A DNA stretch of 64,000 nucleotides from Deltaproteobacteria bacterium IMCC39524 (GTDB lineage: Bacteria; Desulfobacterota; Desulfuromonadia; Desulfuromonadales; BM103). Location of the stretch: positions 248,001 through 312,000 of the forward strand of contig JARUHJ010000003.1 of NCBI GenBank assembly GCA_029667085.1. The letters run 5' to 3'. The notes below the pieces were generated by a model, which worked only from the letters and a program-made list of their open reading frames with translations, ran no database searches and was not told the origin of the DNA. This document shows, piece after piece, positions 53,350 through 61,479 of the stretch. A program made the translations under genes and the position numbers. Within the stretch, counting starts at the first letter, position 1; each line of letters starts with the position of its first letter.

Positions 53350-53688
53350 TCAGCCTGGCCCATGTGGCTTTGATGCGTCTTTACCGCTCTTCATCCCGTA
53401 ATCCCGCACAACCTCCGCAACACGAATCCTGAAATCAGCAAAAAATTCCGATTTGCCTTTCTCCTGTGCCAAGCGATGCATGCCAAACTCGCGCCACTGT
53501 TTGACGGAAGCTTCGTCCTCCCAGAAAGATAGAGAACAAAGCTTGCGCTCTTCAGACAAACTGGAAAAGCGTTCGATGGAAATAAATCCATCAAAACGAA
53601 CCAGATGCTCTCTCAATTCAGCGGCGATCTGCAGATATTCCTCCTGTTTGCCTTCCTTGAGCTGAACTTCGAAAATGACCGCAATCAT
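53350..53688 (-). CDS. Antibiotic-biosynthesis-monooxygenase (ABM) domain protein
   Basis: 112 residues. Dimeric alpha-beta barrel signature 'MIAVIFEVQLKEGKQEEYLQIAAELREHL' start, 'FISIERFSSLSEERKLCSLSFWEDEASVKQWREFGMHRLAQ' core, typical of ABM proteins, some of which are quinone- or heme-related. Probable function not specified. Ten bases before the tag gene end and on the same strand (tag-ABM pair). Confidence 0.85.
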   Translation of the reverse strand: MIAVIFEVQLKEGKQEEYLQIAAELREHLVRFDGFISIERFSSLSEERKLCSLSFWEDEASVKQWREFGMHRLAQEKGKSEFFADFRIRVAEVVRDYGMKSGKDASKPHGPG

Positions 53689-53698
53689 GATGGCTCTC

Positions 53699-54274
53699 TT
53701 ATTTCGTTAACTGGTTGATTTGTTCGTAACGGAAACAGTCGGTGGTGTGGTCATTGACCATGCCGATGGACTGCATGAATGCGTAGCAGATGGTTGAACC
53801 AACAAAGTTAAAGCCACGCTTTTTGAGGTCTTTGCTCAGCTGATCGGAGATCTGCGTATTGGCTGGGATAGCGGAGTGGTCTTGCCAGGCATTGATGATC
53901 GGTTTGCCATCAACAAAGCGCCAGAGGTAGTTTGCGAAAGAATTGAACTCTTCACGGAGCTGTAGAAAGCCACGGGCATTTTTAATGGTTGCTTCGATTT
54001 TGAGCCGGTTGCGCACGATGCCGGCGTCCTGCATCAGACGGTCGATCTCTTTCTGGTCGTAGGCCGCTATTGTGGCCGCATCAAAGTTATGAAACGCCTT
54101 GCGGTAGTTCTCACGTTTTTTCAAAATGGTCAGCCAGCTGAGACCGGCTTGCGCTCCTTCGAGAATTAGCATCTCGAAGAGCTGTTGATTCTCATAGACA
54201 GGAACGCCCCAATCTTCATCGTGGTAGGCGACATATAACGGGTCGCTGCCGCACCAAGTACAACGCTTGACCAC
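53699..54274 (-). CDS. tag: DNA-3-methyladenine glycosylase I
   Basis: 191 residues from a GTG start after GGAGG. Tag hallmarks: 'RCTWCGSDPLYVAYHDEDWGVPV' N-terminal zinc-snap Cys residues, 'FEMLILEGAQAGLSWLTILKKR', 'GFNFVGSTICYAFMQSIGMVNDH' and the C-terminal zinc ligands (H, C in 'HTTDCFRY'). Excises 3-methyladenine from alkylated DNA. Confidence 0.97.
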   Translation of the reverse strand: MVKRCTWCGSDPLYVAYHDEDWGVPVYENQQLFEMLILEGAQAGLSWLTILKKRENYRKAFHNFDAATIAAYDQKEIDRLMQDAGIVRNRLKIEATIKNARGFLQLREEFNSFANYLWRFVDGKPIINAWQDHSAIPANTQISDQLSKDLKKRGFNFVGSTICYAFMQSIGMVNDHTTDCFRYEQINQLTK

Positions 54275-54300
54275 CTCTTCCTCCTTCTTGAAACTGAGCC

Positions 54301-54363
54301 AGTCCCCAGTCCCCAGTCCCCAGTCCCCAGCTTACAGCTTACAGCTTACAGCTTACAGCTTAC
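54301..54363. repeat. Adjacent heptanucleotide tandem repeats
   Basis: AGTCCCC repeated four times (54301-54328) directly followed by AGCTTAC repeated five times (54329-54363). It lies between the starts/ends of tag and the nuclease gene, outside coding DNA. Both units are seven bases, so copy-number change would not be frame-relevant here but could alter spacing of the tag promoter. Degenerate AGCTTTT-type heptamers also occur at 20057-20084. Confidence 0.95.
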
Positions 54364-54373
54364 AGCCTCCGCT

Positions 54374-54868
54374 TTATTTCCAAAGACCTTGTTTGTTCTT
54401 CATCGCTTCTGTTTCGGCAGTTAAGAAATCCTCTTTCATGCGGAAAGAAAATCTTCTGTAAACAACCGCCAGGCCTTGCTCGAGCAACACGCGATTAAGC
54501 ATTCGACCATCAGGGAGGTGGAGATAGGCAAGTAGCCGGCCGTGCCGATCACGTTCAGGGTCGTCGAGGGTCAGGGTCACATGTTGACCTTTGACCTGTT
54601 TGATGTTGAAGGCTTTGGCTTGTTGATAGAACTCTCTTTGTCTGGCGGCTGAAATTCCTTTTTTGATGAGATAACTGTCGCGCTTGGAATTTTCTCTTTC
54701 CGGTGTGTCGATACCGATCAGGCGGACTTTGCCGTGCGGGTCTACCTCGAGGGTGTCCCCGTCGTAGATCCAGGTGACTGTGCCTTGCAGAGCAGGTCCT
54801 GATTCTTCCGCACAGGCGGACAGGGCCAGAATGCAGCTCAGGCAAAGAAGAAGAGCCAGGAGGCGCAA
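54374..54868 (-). CDS. Staphylococcal-nuclease-like lipoprotein
   Basis: 164 residues from a TTG start two bases after the stop of the upstream gene. Signal ending LSAC marks a lipoprotein. SNase core: 'GTVTWIYDGDTLEVDPHGKVRLIGIDTPERENSKRDSY', with catalytic Asp/Arg/Glu ('DGDTLEV', 'RLIGIDTPE'), 'RDRHGRLLAYLHLPDGRMLNRVLLEQGLAVVY'. Thermonuclease-family proteins degrade nucleic acids; envelope-located here. Follows the membrane protein gene, with coupled translation likely. Confidence 0.88.
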   Translation of the reverse strand: MRLLALLLCLSCILALSACAEESGPALQGTVTWIYDGDTLEVDPHGKVRLIGIDTPERENSKRDSYLIKKGISAARQREFYQQAKAFNIKQVKGQHVTLTLDDPERDRHGRLLAYLHLPDGRMLNRVLLEQGLAVVYRRFSFRMKEDFLTAETEAMKNKQGLWK

Positions 54869-54870
54869 CT

Positions 54871-55296
54871 TTAACCACGCCCCCAGAAGAGTCGACAGAA
54901 GATTCCGGTGCAGAGTCCCCAGACCAGGTTATAGGCAAAGATGAAGAGCGGGGTCAGTTGACCGAGTTCAAGACCGAACCAACCGTAGCTGGTCATATAG
55001 GGATAGACATAAAGGAGCTGAAATGCAGTCGGCAGAAAGCTGATCCACAAGCCCTTGCGGGCCCAGTGGCGGCGGGATTTGAGAGGGCCAATCACCAGAA
55101 AATAAACCAAACCCCAGAGGCCGCCCCAGATCATGCGTGAATAGATCCAGTCCGGACTCAGAGAGGGGTTTATGCGAACGCCAGCCATGGCAGGAAGCCC
55201 CATCTGCCCCGATTGCCAGGCAACCAGACTGCTGCAGAGTCCAGCAAGCAGGCCGGCACAGAAACAGATTGATAACAGGGCTCTGGTGTGTGGCAT
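54871..55296 (-). CDS. Four-helix membrane protein of unknown function
   Basis: 141 residues. AGGAG site before the ATG. Four hydrophobic helices ('LLSICFCAGLLAGLCSSLVAW', 'MIWGGLWGLVYFLVIGPL', 'GLWISFLPTAFQLLYVY', 'LFIFAYNLVWGLCTGIFC'). Not recognised. Lies between larE and the nuclease gene, all on the minus strand. Confidence 0.7.
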   Translation of the reverse strand: MPHTRALLSICFCAGLLAGLCSSLVAWQSGQMGLPAMAGVRINPSLSPDWIYSRMIWGGLWGLVYFLVIGPLKSRRHWARKGLWISFLPTAFQLLYVYPYMTSYGWFGLELGQLTPLFIFAYNLVWGLCTGIFCRLFWGRG

Positions 55297-55318
55297 GGGT
55301 TCTCCTGAGCTATACGGT

Positions 55319-56140
55319 TCAGGCTTCTTTCAGGGCATCACCTTCATTCATGCTACCCGTGCGGTAGCCTTGAAGGTCAAGGGCCACGTAGGTAAATCCG
55401 GCACCTTTGAAAACGGTCAGGATTTTTTCACGCATTTGATCATCAACGATTCGCGGCAGCTCGTCAAGGGCAACTTCTATGCGGGCTGTTTCATTGTGAT
55501 AGCGAACGCGAAAGGTATGAAAATTATTTTCCCGCATGAATGTCTCGCAGAGATCAATCTGTTGCAGGCGCTCTGCGGTAATGCGGGTGCCGTAGGGGAA
55601 GCGTGAGGCCAGGCATGCGAAGGCTTGTTTTTCCGCTGTCGGCAGTCCGCTACGGCGGCTCAAGACACGGATGTCTTCTTTAGTCAGCTCCGCTTCGAGC
55701 AAAGGAGAGCGAACTTTCATCTCTTTGGCCGCTTCCCGGCCTGGTCGGTAGTCATCGAGGTCATCCAGGTTCGAGCCGTCGAGGACTTCTGCATATCCTA
55801 GCTCTTTCGCTTTAAGCATGCAGATTTCAAAGAGCTCTTTCTTGCAGTGGTAGCAGCGGCGGGGCGGGTTGTCGGCAAAGCCTGGGATCAACAGCTCGTT
55901 GCTGTCGACAACCAACTGCTGGACCCCGAGATCCTTGGCCAGCTTTACGCTTTCGTTAAACTCGTAGCTTGGGTAGGTCGGCGAGGTTGCTGTAAGTGCA
56001 ATAACACGTTCGGCGCCGAGGACGTCGCGAGCTGTCTGAAGCAGGAACGTTGAGTCGACGCCGCCTGAAAAAGCGACCACGGCCGAACCCAGTTCAGTGA
56101 GAATGTCTTTCAGCTTTTCAAATTTGCTATCAATAGTCAT
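55319..56140 (-). CDS. larE: LarE-family sulfur transferase
   Basis: 273 residues. Start at 56140 (MTIDSKFEKLKDIL); upstream in-frame ATGs are inside the hairpin-rich leader. PP-loop ATPase motif SGGVDS (25-30). Cys176 in 'FACLASRF' corresponds by position to the sacrificial sulfur-donor Cys of Lactobacillus LarE; an additional C96xxC99 pair ('RRCYHCKKE') could, with Cys176, hold an iron-sulfur cluster as in the non-sacrificial LarE type. Role in vivo: thiocarboxylation for the nickel-pincer cofactor, if LarB/LarC exist elsewhere; no larABC genes are in the window. Confidence 0.9.
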   Translation of the reverse strand: MTIDSKFEKLKDILTELGSAVVAFSGGVDSTFLLQTARDVLGAERVIALTATSPTYPSYEFNESVKLAKDLGVQQLVVDSNELLIPGFADNPPRRCYHCKKELFEICMLKAKELGYAEVLDGSNLDDLDDYRPGREAAKEMKVRSPLLEAELTKEDIRVLSRRSGLPTAEKQAFACLASRFPYGTRITAERLQQIDLCETFMRENNFHTFRVRYHNETARIEVALDELPRIVDDQMREKILTVFKGAGFTYVALDLQGYRTGSMNEGDALKEA

Positions 56141-56150
56141 GAGATAATTA

Positions 56151-56286
56151 AGGACTCCGTCTGGTGAGCCGGAGTCCTGTTCCGTGAATGAAATGTTATC
56201 TCTGGTTCTTCCAGAGATCATAGTGGCGACTGGTTCGCTCTCTTCAGAGAGCCTTTCGCGCTTTGGCGATCGTCGTTGCCAGTCGC
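56151..56286 (-). other. Hairpin-rich spacer between the rrf2-type gene and larE
   Basis: Three successive hairpins: AGGACTCCG/CGGAGTCCT (56151-56178), ATCTCTGG/CCAGAGAT (56198-56218) and an outer stem GCGACTGG/CCAGTCGC (56226-56286) that encloses GCTCTCT/AGAGAGC. The last starts directly at the upstream gene's stop codon. None has a T-run. Possibly mRNA processing or stabilisation elements, or a regulatory leader for larE. Confidence 0.7.
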
Positions 56287-56754
56287 TTAAATGAAATACA
56301 TGAAGCGATGGTCAAGCTCTTTTTCTACCCCCATCTTCTGTGCATCGTCGCATAGATCTTTCAGCGTGACGGACTCCAGGTAGTCATTGAGACGCTTGCT
56401 TGCTTCTCTCCAGACATTCTGGGTCACGCATTCGGCTTCCATGTCACATTCTTTCTTGCAGCCTTTTCCCGATTTGATGCAGTCGACCAGGGCCATCTCA
56501 CCTTCTGCCGCCATGATGATCTGGTAAACAGTGATTTCGTGTGGTTTTCGAGACAGGAAATAGCCGCCCTGGGGCCCTCTTCGGCTTTTCAGCAGGCCGC
56601 CACGTTTGAGGTCTTGAAAAATTTGCTCCAGGTAGCGTGGAGAGATGTTCTGACGACGGCTTATGTCCTTGATTTGCGCAGGCAAGCTGCCGGCATGGTA
56701 GGCCATGTCAAAGAGAGCTCGCAGGCCATAGCGGCTTTTAGTCGATAAGCGCAT
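56287..56754 (-). CDS. Rrf2-family transcriptional regulator (IscR-like)
   Basis: 155 residues. N-terminal winged helix 'MRLSTKSRYGLRALFDMAYH', 'ISRRQNISPRYLEQIFQDLKRGGLLKSRRGPQGGYFLSR' typical of Rrf2. The cluster-binding region has four cysteines (C92, C99, C103, C109), close to the C92/C98/C104 spacing of IscR, so an iron-sulfur cluster is likely. AAGGAG site. Upstream DNA contains two copies of AACTTAGTTG around the promoter (56771-56826). Confidence 0.93.
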   Translation of the reverse strand: MRLSTKSRYGLRALFDMAYHAGSLPAQIKDISRRQNISPRYLEQIFQDLKRGGLLKSRRGPQGGYFLSRKPHEITVYQIIMAAEGEMALVDCIKSGKGCKKECDMEAECVTQNVWREASKRLNDYLESVTLKDLCDDAQKMGVEKELDHRFMYFI

Positions 56755-56770
56755 ATAGTAATCTCCTTAA

Positions 56771-56826
56771 AACTTAGTTGGTAGAATTCTTATTAAAGTT
56801 TATTTTACTTGTCAAGAACTTAGTTG
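56771..56826 (-). promoter_or_regulatory. Promoter and repeated putative operator of the Rrf2 gene
   Basis: Two identical plus-strand copies of AACTTAGTTG (56771-56780, 56817-56826), 46 bases apart, flank a minus-strand -35 TTGACA (56815-56810) with an AT-rich -10 region. Position and duplication suggest autoregulation by the Rrf2 protein. Confidence 0.6.
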
Positions 56827-56899
56827 TTGTTAGGCTTTTGTGGTGTGAGGAAATGACGTATAATAATAACACTTTTCATACGTAGTAAGGGTGTTGACT

Positions 56900-57397
56900 A
56901 TGAATGAGCCGCCTTATGGAACAAAAGCTCCTGTTGCCTGGCGTCCTGCCGGGTTGATCAGCTGGTATGGTCCTGACGGTAAGCCTCTGGTGCTGGTCAC
57001 TTCCTGGATTGCATTGGTTGGTGGTTCCTTACCTCGTCTTCGTACGGCTTGGTGTGGTTGCTTCGATTCTGATTCGTGTTATTGGCCGGGCGGTGACTTT
57101 ATCCTGAATGTACCCCAGGAAGGCGACCTTGAGACGATCAGCAGAATTATGGACAAAGGCAAGTTCTGTCTGCAGGCTGAGGAAGAACTGAACTATTCAT
57201 GTCTTTCGGGGATAGCCGCGATTGCACCTCGCTTGCAAGAGTGTGCTGTGCAGATTGAATGTGTCGGAGGGCGCCTGATAGAAACAGACTTTGATACAGA
57301 GCTTTGTGGCCACGTGGTGCGTGTGCACAGAGACGGAGTCACCCTGGATCCTTTTCAAATCCCGGATCTTTGCGCGATTTCCCCCTTGAGCCCATAG
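56900..57397 (+). CDS. Flavin-reductase-like (FMN-binding split-barrel) protein
   Basis: 165 residues from ATG 56900; AAGG lies nine bases upstream and a TATAAT -10 sits ~40 bases before. The first part fits the flavin-reductase-like fold ('PVAWRPAGLISWYGPDGKPLVLVTSWIALVGGSLPRLRTAWCGCF...DFILNVP' in pattern). Divergent from the Rrf2 gene across 145 bases, so it may be regulated by it. Eight cysteines are unusual for this fold. Assignment moderate. Confidence 0.65.
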   Translation: MNEPPYGTKAPVAWRPAGLISWYGPDGKPLVLVTSWIALVGGSLPRLRTAWCGCFDSDSCYWPGGDFILNVPQEGDLETISRIMDKGKFCLQAEEELNYSCLSGIAAIAPRLQECAVQIECVGGRLIETDFDTELCGHVVRVHRDGVTLDPFQIPDLCAISPLSP

Positions 57398-57437
57398 CTG
57401 AAAAGTTTTCTGCGCTTAAGGAAACGCATTGTTGCTA

Positions 57438-57459
57438 CCCCCCCCCCAAAAAAAAAAAA
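57438..57459. repeat. Homopolymer tracts C10 then A12
   Basis: Ten C (57438-57447) followed by twelve A (57448-57459) and GAGAGAGA, 40 bases after the flavin-reductase-like stop. Non-coding on both strands; likely length-variable. Confidence 0.9.
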
Positions 57460-57502
57460 GAGAGAGAAAGGGCCGGCTATTGAGCCGGTTCAGATCACTG
57501 AC

Positions 57503-57530
57503 AACCCCCGCATTCGAAAATGCGGGGGTT
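57503..57530 (-). terminator. Intrinsic terminator downstream of sucD
   Basis: AACCCCCGCAT / ATGCGGGGGTT (11-bp stem, loop TCGAAA). Serves the convergent genes sucD and the 56900 gene; the T-runs are short on both sides. Confidence 0.8.
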
Positions 57531-57589
57531 GCTTTGTGGTTTATCTGTAAAGAAATGATGGTAGAGAAATCTCAGAGAACGGTTCTTTC

Positions 57590-58462
57590 TCAAGGCTGCC
57601 AGATCTTAAGCAGTGCATCGGCCATCTCGGCTGGACTGTCGGCAACACTGACACCGCATTCGGCGAGAAACGCTTTCTTACTGGCGGCATCGCCCTTGCC
57701 GCCGGAAATGATCGCGCCGGCATGTCCCATACGTTTACCGGTGGGTGCGGTCGCGCCGGCGATAAAGGCCGCGACCGGCTTGGTCATATGGTCGCGAACA
57801 AAGGCCGCGGCCTGCTCTTCGGCATCACCACCGATCTCGCCGATCATGATAATCGCCTCGGTCGCCGGGTCGTCCTCAAACATTTTCAAGACGTCGAGAT
57901 GGCTTGTGCCGTTAACCGGATCACCACCGATGCCGACGCAGGTGGTTTGACCGATGCCACGGGTTGTCAGCTGCCAGACAGCTTCGTAGGTCAGGGTTCC
58001 GGAGCGGGAGACAACACCGACCGGGCCCGGTTTGTGAATGTAACCGGGCATGATGCCGATCTTGCACGCGCCCGGAGTAATCACACCCGGACAGTTGGGC
58101 CCTACCAGGCGGCAATTCTTGCCTTCCATGTATCTCTTCACCTTGACCATGTCCAGCACCGGAACCCCTTCGGTGATACAGATCACCAGCTCGACACCGG
58201 CATCAACCGCTTCCATGATCGCGTCAGCACTGCCGACTGGTGGCACATAGATAACCGAGGCGTTGGCGCCGGTTTCTTTGACTGCGTCTTCGACCGTATT
58301 GAAAACCGGGAAACCATCGATCTCGGTGCCGCCTTTACCGGGGGTGACTCCACCAACCATCTGTGTGCCATAGTCACGGGCGCCCTGAGCATGAAAGAGA
58401 CCGGTGGTGCCGGTGATCCCCTGGGTGATGACCTTGGTATGTTTATTGATCAATATGCTCAT
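57590..58462 (-). CDS. sucD: Succinyl-CoA ligase alpha subunit
   Basis: 290 residues, standard length. CoA-binding start '[38 protein letters not shown]' region, '[11 protein letters not shown]', and phospho-His in '[17 protein letters not shown]'. With SucC makes succinate, ATP/GTP and CoA in the TCA cycle. Overlaps sucC by 4 bases (ATGA). Confidence 0.97.
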   Translation of the reverse strand: MSILINKHTKVITQGITGTTGLFHAQGARDYGTQMVGGVTPGKGGTEIDGFPVFNTVEDAVKETGANASVIYVPPVGSADAIMEAVDAGVELVICITEGVPVLDMVKVKRYMEGKNCRLVGPNCPGVITPGACKIGIMPGYIHKPGPVGVVSRSGTLTYEAVWQLTTRGIGQTTCVGIGGDPVNGTSHLDVLKMFEDDPATEAIIMIGEIGGDAEEQAAAFVRDHMTKPVAAFIAGATAPTGKRMGHAGAIISGGKGDAASKKAFLAECGVSVADSPAEMADALLKIWQP

Positions 58463-59634
58463 TGTTGTCTCTCCTCCTTGACGGCTTTGACGATCTTTTC
58501 AGCCGCATCAGCCATGCCATCAGCACTGACAATATTCAAGCCCGATTCTGCCAGCAGCTTCTTGCCCAGATCGACGTTGGTCCCTTCGAGGCGAACAACC
58601 AAGGGGACCTTGACGCCGACTTGTTTGGCGCCTTCGATGACTCCTGTCGCAATAACATCACATTTCATGATGCCACCGAAGATGTTGACCAGAATTCCTT
58701 CAACCTTTTCGTCGGAGAGGATAATCTTGAAGGCTTCCGTAACACGCTCGATGGTCGCGCCGCCCCCTACATCAAGGAAGTTCGCCGGATCACCACCATA
58801 GTGCTTGATGATATCCATGGTCGCCATCGCCAAGCCGGCGCCATTGACCATGCAGCCGATGTTGCCATCAAGAGCAATGTAGGAGAGGTCGTATTGGGAG
58901 GCTTCGATCTCCATCGGATCTTCTTCGTCATAATCGCGCAGGTCGCGAATCCGGAGATGGCGGAAGAGTGCGTTCTCATCAAAATTGATTTTGGCATCGA
59001 GACAGAGCAGTTTGCCTTCGCCGGTCAGGACCAAAGGGTTGATCTCAAGCAGGGAACAATCAGTTTCGACAAAAGTCTGGTACAGGTTCCTCAGCAGGGG
59101 AACCGCCTGCTTGACCTGGGCGATTTCGAAGCCGAGCTTGAAGGCCACCTTGCGGGCCTGGAAAGACGTCAGGCCGACGACTGGATCGATTGCTTCGAAG
59201 AAAAGTTTCTCCGGAGTCTTGGCGGCGACTTCCTCGATGTCCATGCCGCCTTCGGCAGAAGCCATCAGGGTGACCATGTCAGTGGCACGGTCGACCAGGA
59301 AAGAGACGTAGAATTCGTCGGCAATGTTGCAACCTTTTTCGATCAGCACACGTTTAACAAATTTGCCCTCGGGTCCGGTCTGGGGAGTCACCAGGGTCAT
59401 ACCGAACATCTCACGGGTAAATTGCTTGGCCTCATCGGCCGTTTTGGCGATCTTGACGCCGCCGCCCTTGCCACGCCCGCCGGCATGAATCTGGGCTTTG
59501 ACCGCATAAGGACCTTCGCCGAGGCGCTTGGCCCAATCCCGGGCCGAATTACTGTTGTAGACCACATGTCCTTCCGGAACCGGAACCCCGAAATTCCGCA
59601 GAATTGCCTTGGCCTGATATTCGTGAACATTCAT
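58459..59634 (-). CDS. sucC: Succinyl-CoA ligase beta subunit
   Basis: 391 residues. ATP-grasp nucleotide-binding region at the N-terminus ('[19 protein letters not shown]', '[18 protein letters not shown]'), the '[31 protein letters not shown]' block, '[30 protein letters not shown]' and '[15 protein letters not shown]'. GGAGGG site before the ATG. First gene of the sucC-sucD operon. Confidence 0.97.
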   Translation of the reverse strand: MNVHEYQAKAILRNFGVPVPEGHVVYNSNSARDWAKRLGEGPYAVKAQIHAGGRGKGGGVKIAKTADEAKQFTREMFGMTLVTPQTGPEGKFVKRVLIEKGCNIADEFYVSFLVDRATDMVTLMASAEGGMDIEEVAAKTPEKLFFEAIDPVVGLTSFQARKVAFKLGFEIAQVKQAVPLLRNLYQTFVETDCSLLEINPLVLTGEGKLLCLDAKINFDENALFRHLRIRDLRDYDEEDPMEIEASQYDLSYIALDGNIGCMVNGAGLAMATMDIIKHYGGDPANFLDVGGGATIERVTEAFKIILSDEKVEGILVNIFGGIMKCDVIATGVIEGAKQVGVKVPLVVRLEGTNVDLGKKLLAESGLNIVSADGMADAAEKIVKAVKEERQQ

Positions 59635-59838
59635 GGGTGTTTACCCTCCGAAAAATGGGTTGTCGGGGGCGCTGTATACAGCGCCCTGTTTATTCCCGGC
59701 GACAGTATCGCCTGGGTTGAGTCAGCTAACGATAGAAACTCTACCACATAGCTTTCTAAACGCAGTTTAACACACTCTTTTTGCGGGTCATTGGCGAAAA
59801 AAGTGTATACACATTAAAGTTGTGACTATTCGACCAGG

Positions 59839-60666
59839 CTAGTGATCGTGATGATGGTCGTGAGGTTTACTGCTGTGAGGTGCTACCAGGGGGGGCTGCT
59901 TTGGAGAGGTCTGTTTGCCTGGAGAGCAGACCGGACAGCTCTGCATGGCAAAAGGTTTTTCAAGCCGACAGGTTTTGAGCAGCTCATCGTTGTTGAAAAT
60001 TTCCATGGTCGGCCCGTCTGCCATCACCAGACCTTCGTGCAGGACGATGGTTCGATCGCACAGTTCCAGGATCATGTCGAGATCATGGCTGGTGACAATG
60101 CGCGTATGATGGAAAGCCTGGAGCAGGGCGATCAATTGACGCCGGGCGTGGGGATCAAGTCCATTGGTTGGTTCATCAAGCACCAGAATTTCCGGCAGCA
60201 TTGACAGAACGGTGGCGATCGCCACACGCTTCTTCTCCCCACCCGAGAGATGGTATGGGGGCTTGTTGCGTAACTCCACAGCATCCACTCTTTCCAGCGC
60301 TTCCGTAACTCTGGCTTCGATTTCCTCGTGAGAGAGGCCCATATTCAAGGGGCCAAAGGCGACGTCATCGAAAACCGTGGGCATGAAAAGCTGGTCTTCC
60401 GGATCCTGAAACACCATGCCGACGGTGCGTCTGATCTCGGGCAAAGTCTCCTTCGACAGGGTGTCGTCGCCAATGATGATCTCTCCCGAGGTTGCGGCAA
60501 GATAACCATTCAGGTGAAGCAGCAAGGTTGACTTGCCTGCACCATTGGCGCCGATGATTCCTACCGATTCACCATGGTGAATCAGAAAAGAAACCTCTTG
60601 CAAAGCAACTGTTTGATCAGGGTAAACGTGCTGCAGGTTCTTGACGTGGACAATATGGTGACTCAT
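59839..60666 (-). CDS. Nickel/cobalt ECF importer ATPase (CbiO/NikO)
   Basis: 275 residues. Walker A GANGAGKST, 'GMVFQDPEDQLFMPTVFDDVAFGP' (CbiO-type Q-loop), signature HLSGGEKKRVAIATVL, Walker B ILVLDEPTNGLDP, switch His in 'IVTSHDLDMI'. An unusual C-terminal tail, Cys/Pro-rich then HDHHHDH, probably binds metal. Overlaps the membrane-protein gene by ATGA. Powers import through NikM/CbiM and CbiQ. Confidence 0.92.
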   Translation of the reverse strand: MSHHIVHVKNLQHVYPDQTVALQEVSFLIHHGESVGIIGANGAGKSTLLLHLNGYLAATSGEIIIGDDTLSKETLPEIRRTVGMVFQDPEDQLFMPTVFDDVAFGPLNMGLSHEEIEARVTEALERVDAVELRNKPPYHLSGGEKKRVAIATVLSMLPEILVLDEPTNGLDPHARRQLIALLQAFHHTRIVTSHDLDMILELCDRTIVLHEGLVMADGPTMEIFNNDELLKTCRLEKPFAMQSCPVCSPGKQTSPKQPPLVAPHSSKPHDHHHDH

Positions 60667-61478
60667 GGCATGGTTCCTGTGAAAAGGCCGCCGAGAAATT
60701 GCGGGGCATTGAAAAGGCGCAGCAGAATGAAAAGTGTGATCCAGCCTGCCATGAACAACACTTCGGTGCGGCCGAAGTGACTTGGCCGTCGGGAAGAGTG
60801 GACTTCGCCGGCAAAACCACGGGCCAGCATCGCCATATGAATACGTTCAGCACGTTCCCAGGTGCGCAACAGCAGGTGACCGACAAGAGAACCGAAGTGC
60901 CGGATGCCGAGGCCCCGGTTACCGAAGGTGCGTAATTGACGGGCCCTTGCAGTACGGACGCCTTCGTCTGTAAGGACGAAGATGTAGCGGTATAGAAAGA
61001 GCAATTGTACGGCAAAGGTCTGCGGCATCTTCAACTTTTCAAGAGCTTCGCAGATTGCCGGAAAACCGGTAATCGCCACCAGGATAATCGCCGCGCTTGC
61101 CGTAAGAATAGCGCGAATCAGGATCGAGAAACAGGAGATCCAGCCACCCCAGATATCGAGTGAGCCGATTTGCATAAGCACCTGGCGATCAAAAACCGGG
61201 TTGAAGAGACCAATCAAAAGGGCAAAGGGAATTACGATGATGATCTTGCGCAGGATATAGCCGAAAGGCAAATCACCGACCGCCATCAATACGGCTGGGT
61301 AAATCATAAAGGGCAGCATGGCCGAGATCTGGTAACGATCGAAGGAAACTACGCAGACGATAAAGCAAAGGGTTGTCAATACCTTAGCCCGGGGGTCAAG
61401 GCGGTGCACAGGAGTCTGGCGCAGGGCAAGCAGATCAAGCTGCTTGAAATCGAGAAAGGAGCCGTCAATTGACAGCAT
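60663..61478 (-). CDS. Nickel/cobalt ECF transporter T component (CbiQ/NikQ)
   Basis: 271 residues. Start at 61478 (MLSIDGSFLDFKQLDLLALRQTPVHRLD), one base after the upstream stop; a longer frame start lies inside that gene. CbiQ/EcfT features: 'LDPRAKVLTTLCFIVCVVSFDRY', and the coupling helices with 'ARARQLRTFGNRGLGIRHF' and 'MLARGFAGEVHS'. Five or so membrane helices. Links ATPase to substrate subunit. Confidence 0.91.
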   Translation of the reverse strand: MLSIDGSFLDFKQLDLLALRQTPVHRLDPRAKVLTTLCFIVCVVSFDRYQISAMLPFMIYPAVLMAVGDLPFGYILRKIIIVIPFALLIGLFNPVFDRQVLMQIGSLDIWGGWISCFSILIRAILTASAAIILVAITGFPAICEALEKLKMPQTFAVQLLFLYRYIFVLTDEGVRTARARQLRTFGNRGLGIRHFGSLVGHLLLRTWERAERIHMAMLARGFAGEVHSSRRPSHFGRTEVLFMAGWITLFILLRLFNAPQFLGGLFTGTMP

Positions 61479-61479
61479 C

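Noticed and set aside
54301-54363. Possible CRISPR array
   Set aside because: Repeats are seven bases with no spacers; simple tandem repeats.
57722-58801. 359-codon plus-strand open frame
   Set aside because: Antisense to sucD and part of sucC; same reason.
58462-59751. 429-codon plus-strand open frame
   Set aside because: Lies wholly antisense to sucC; no ribosome site and no recognisable domain. A shadow of high-GC coding DNA.
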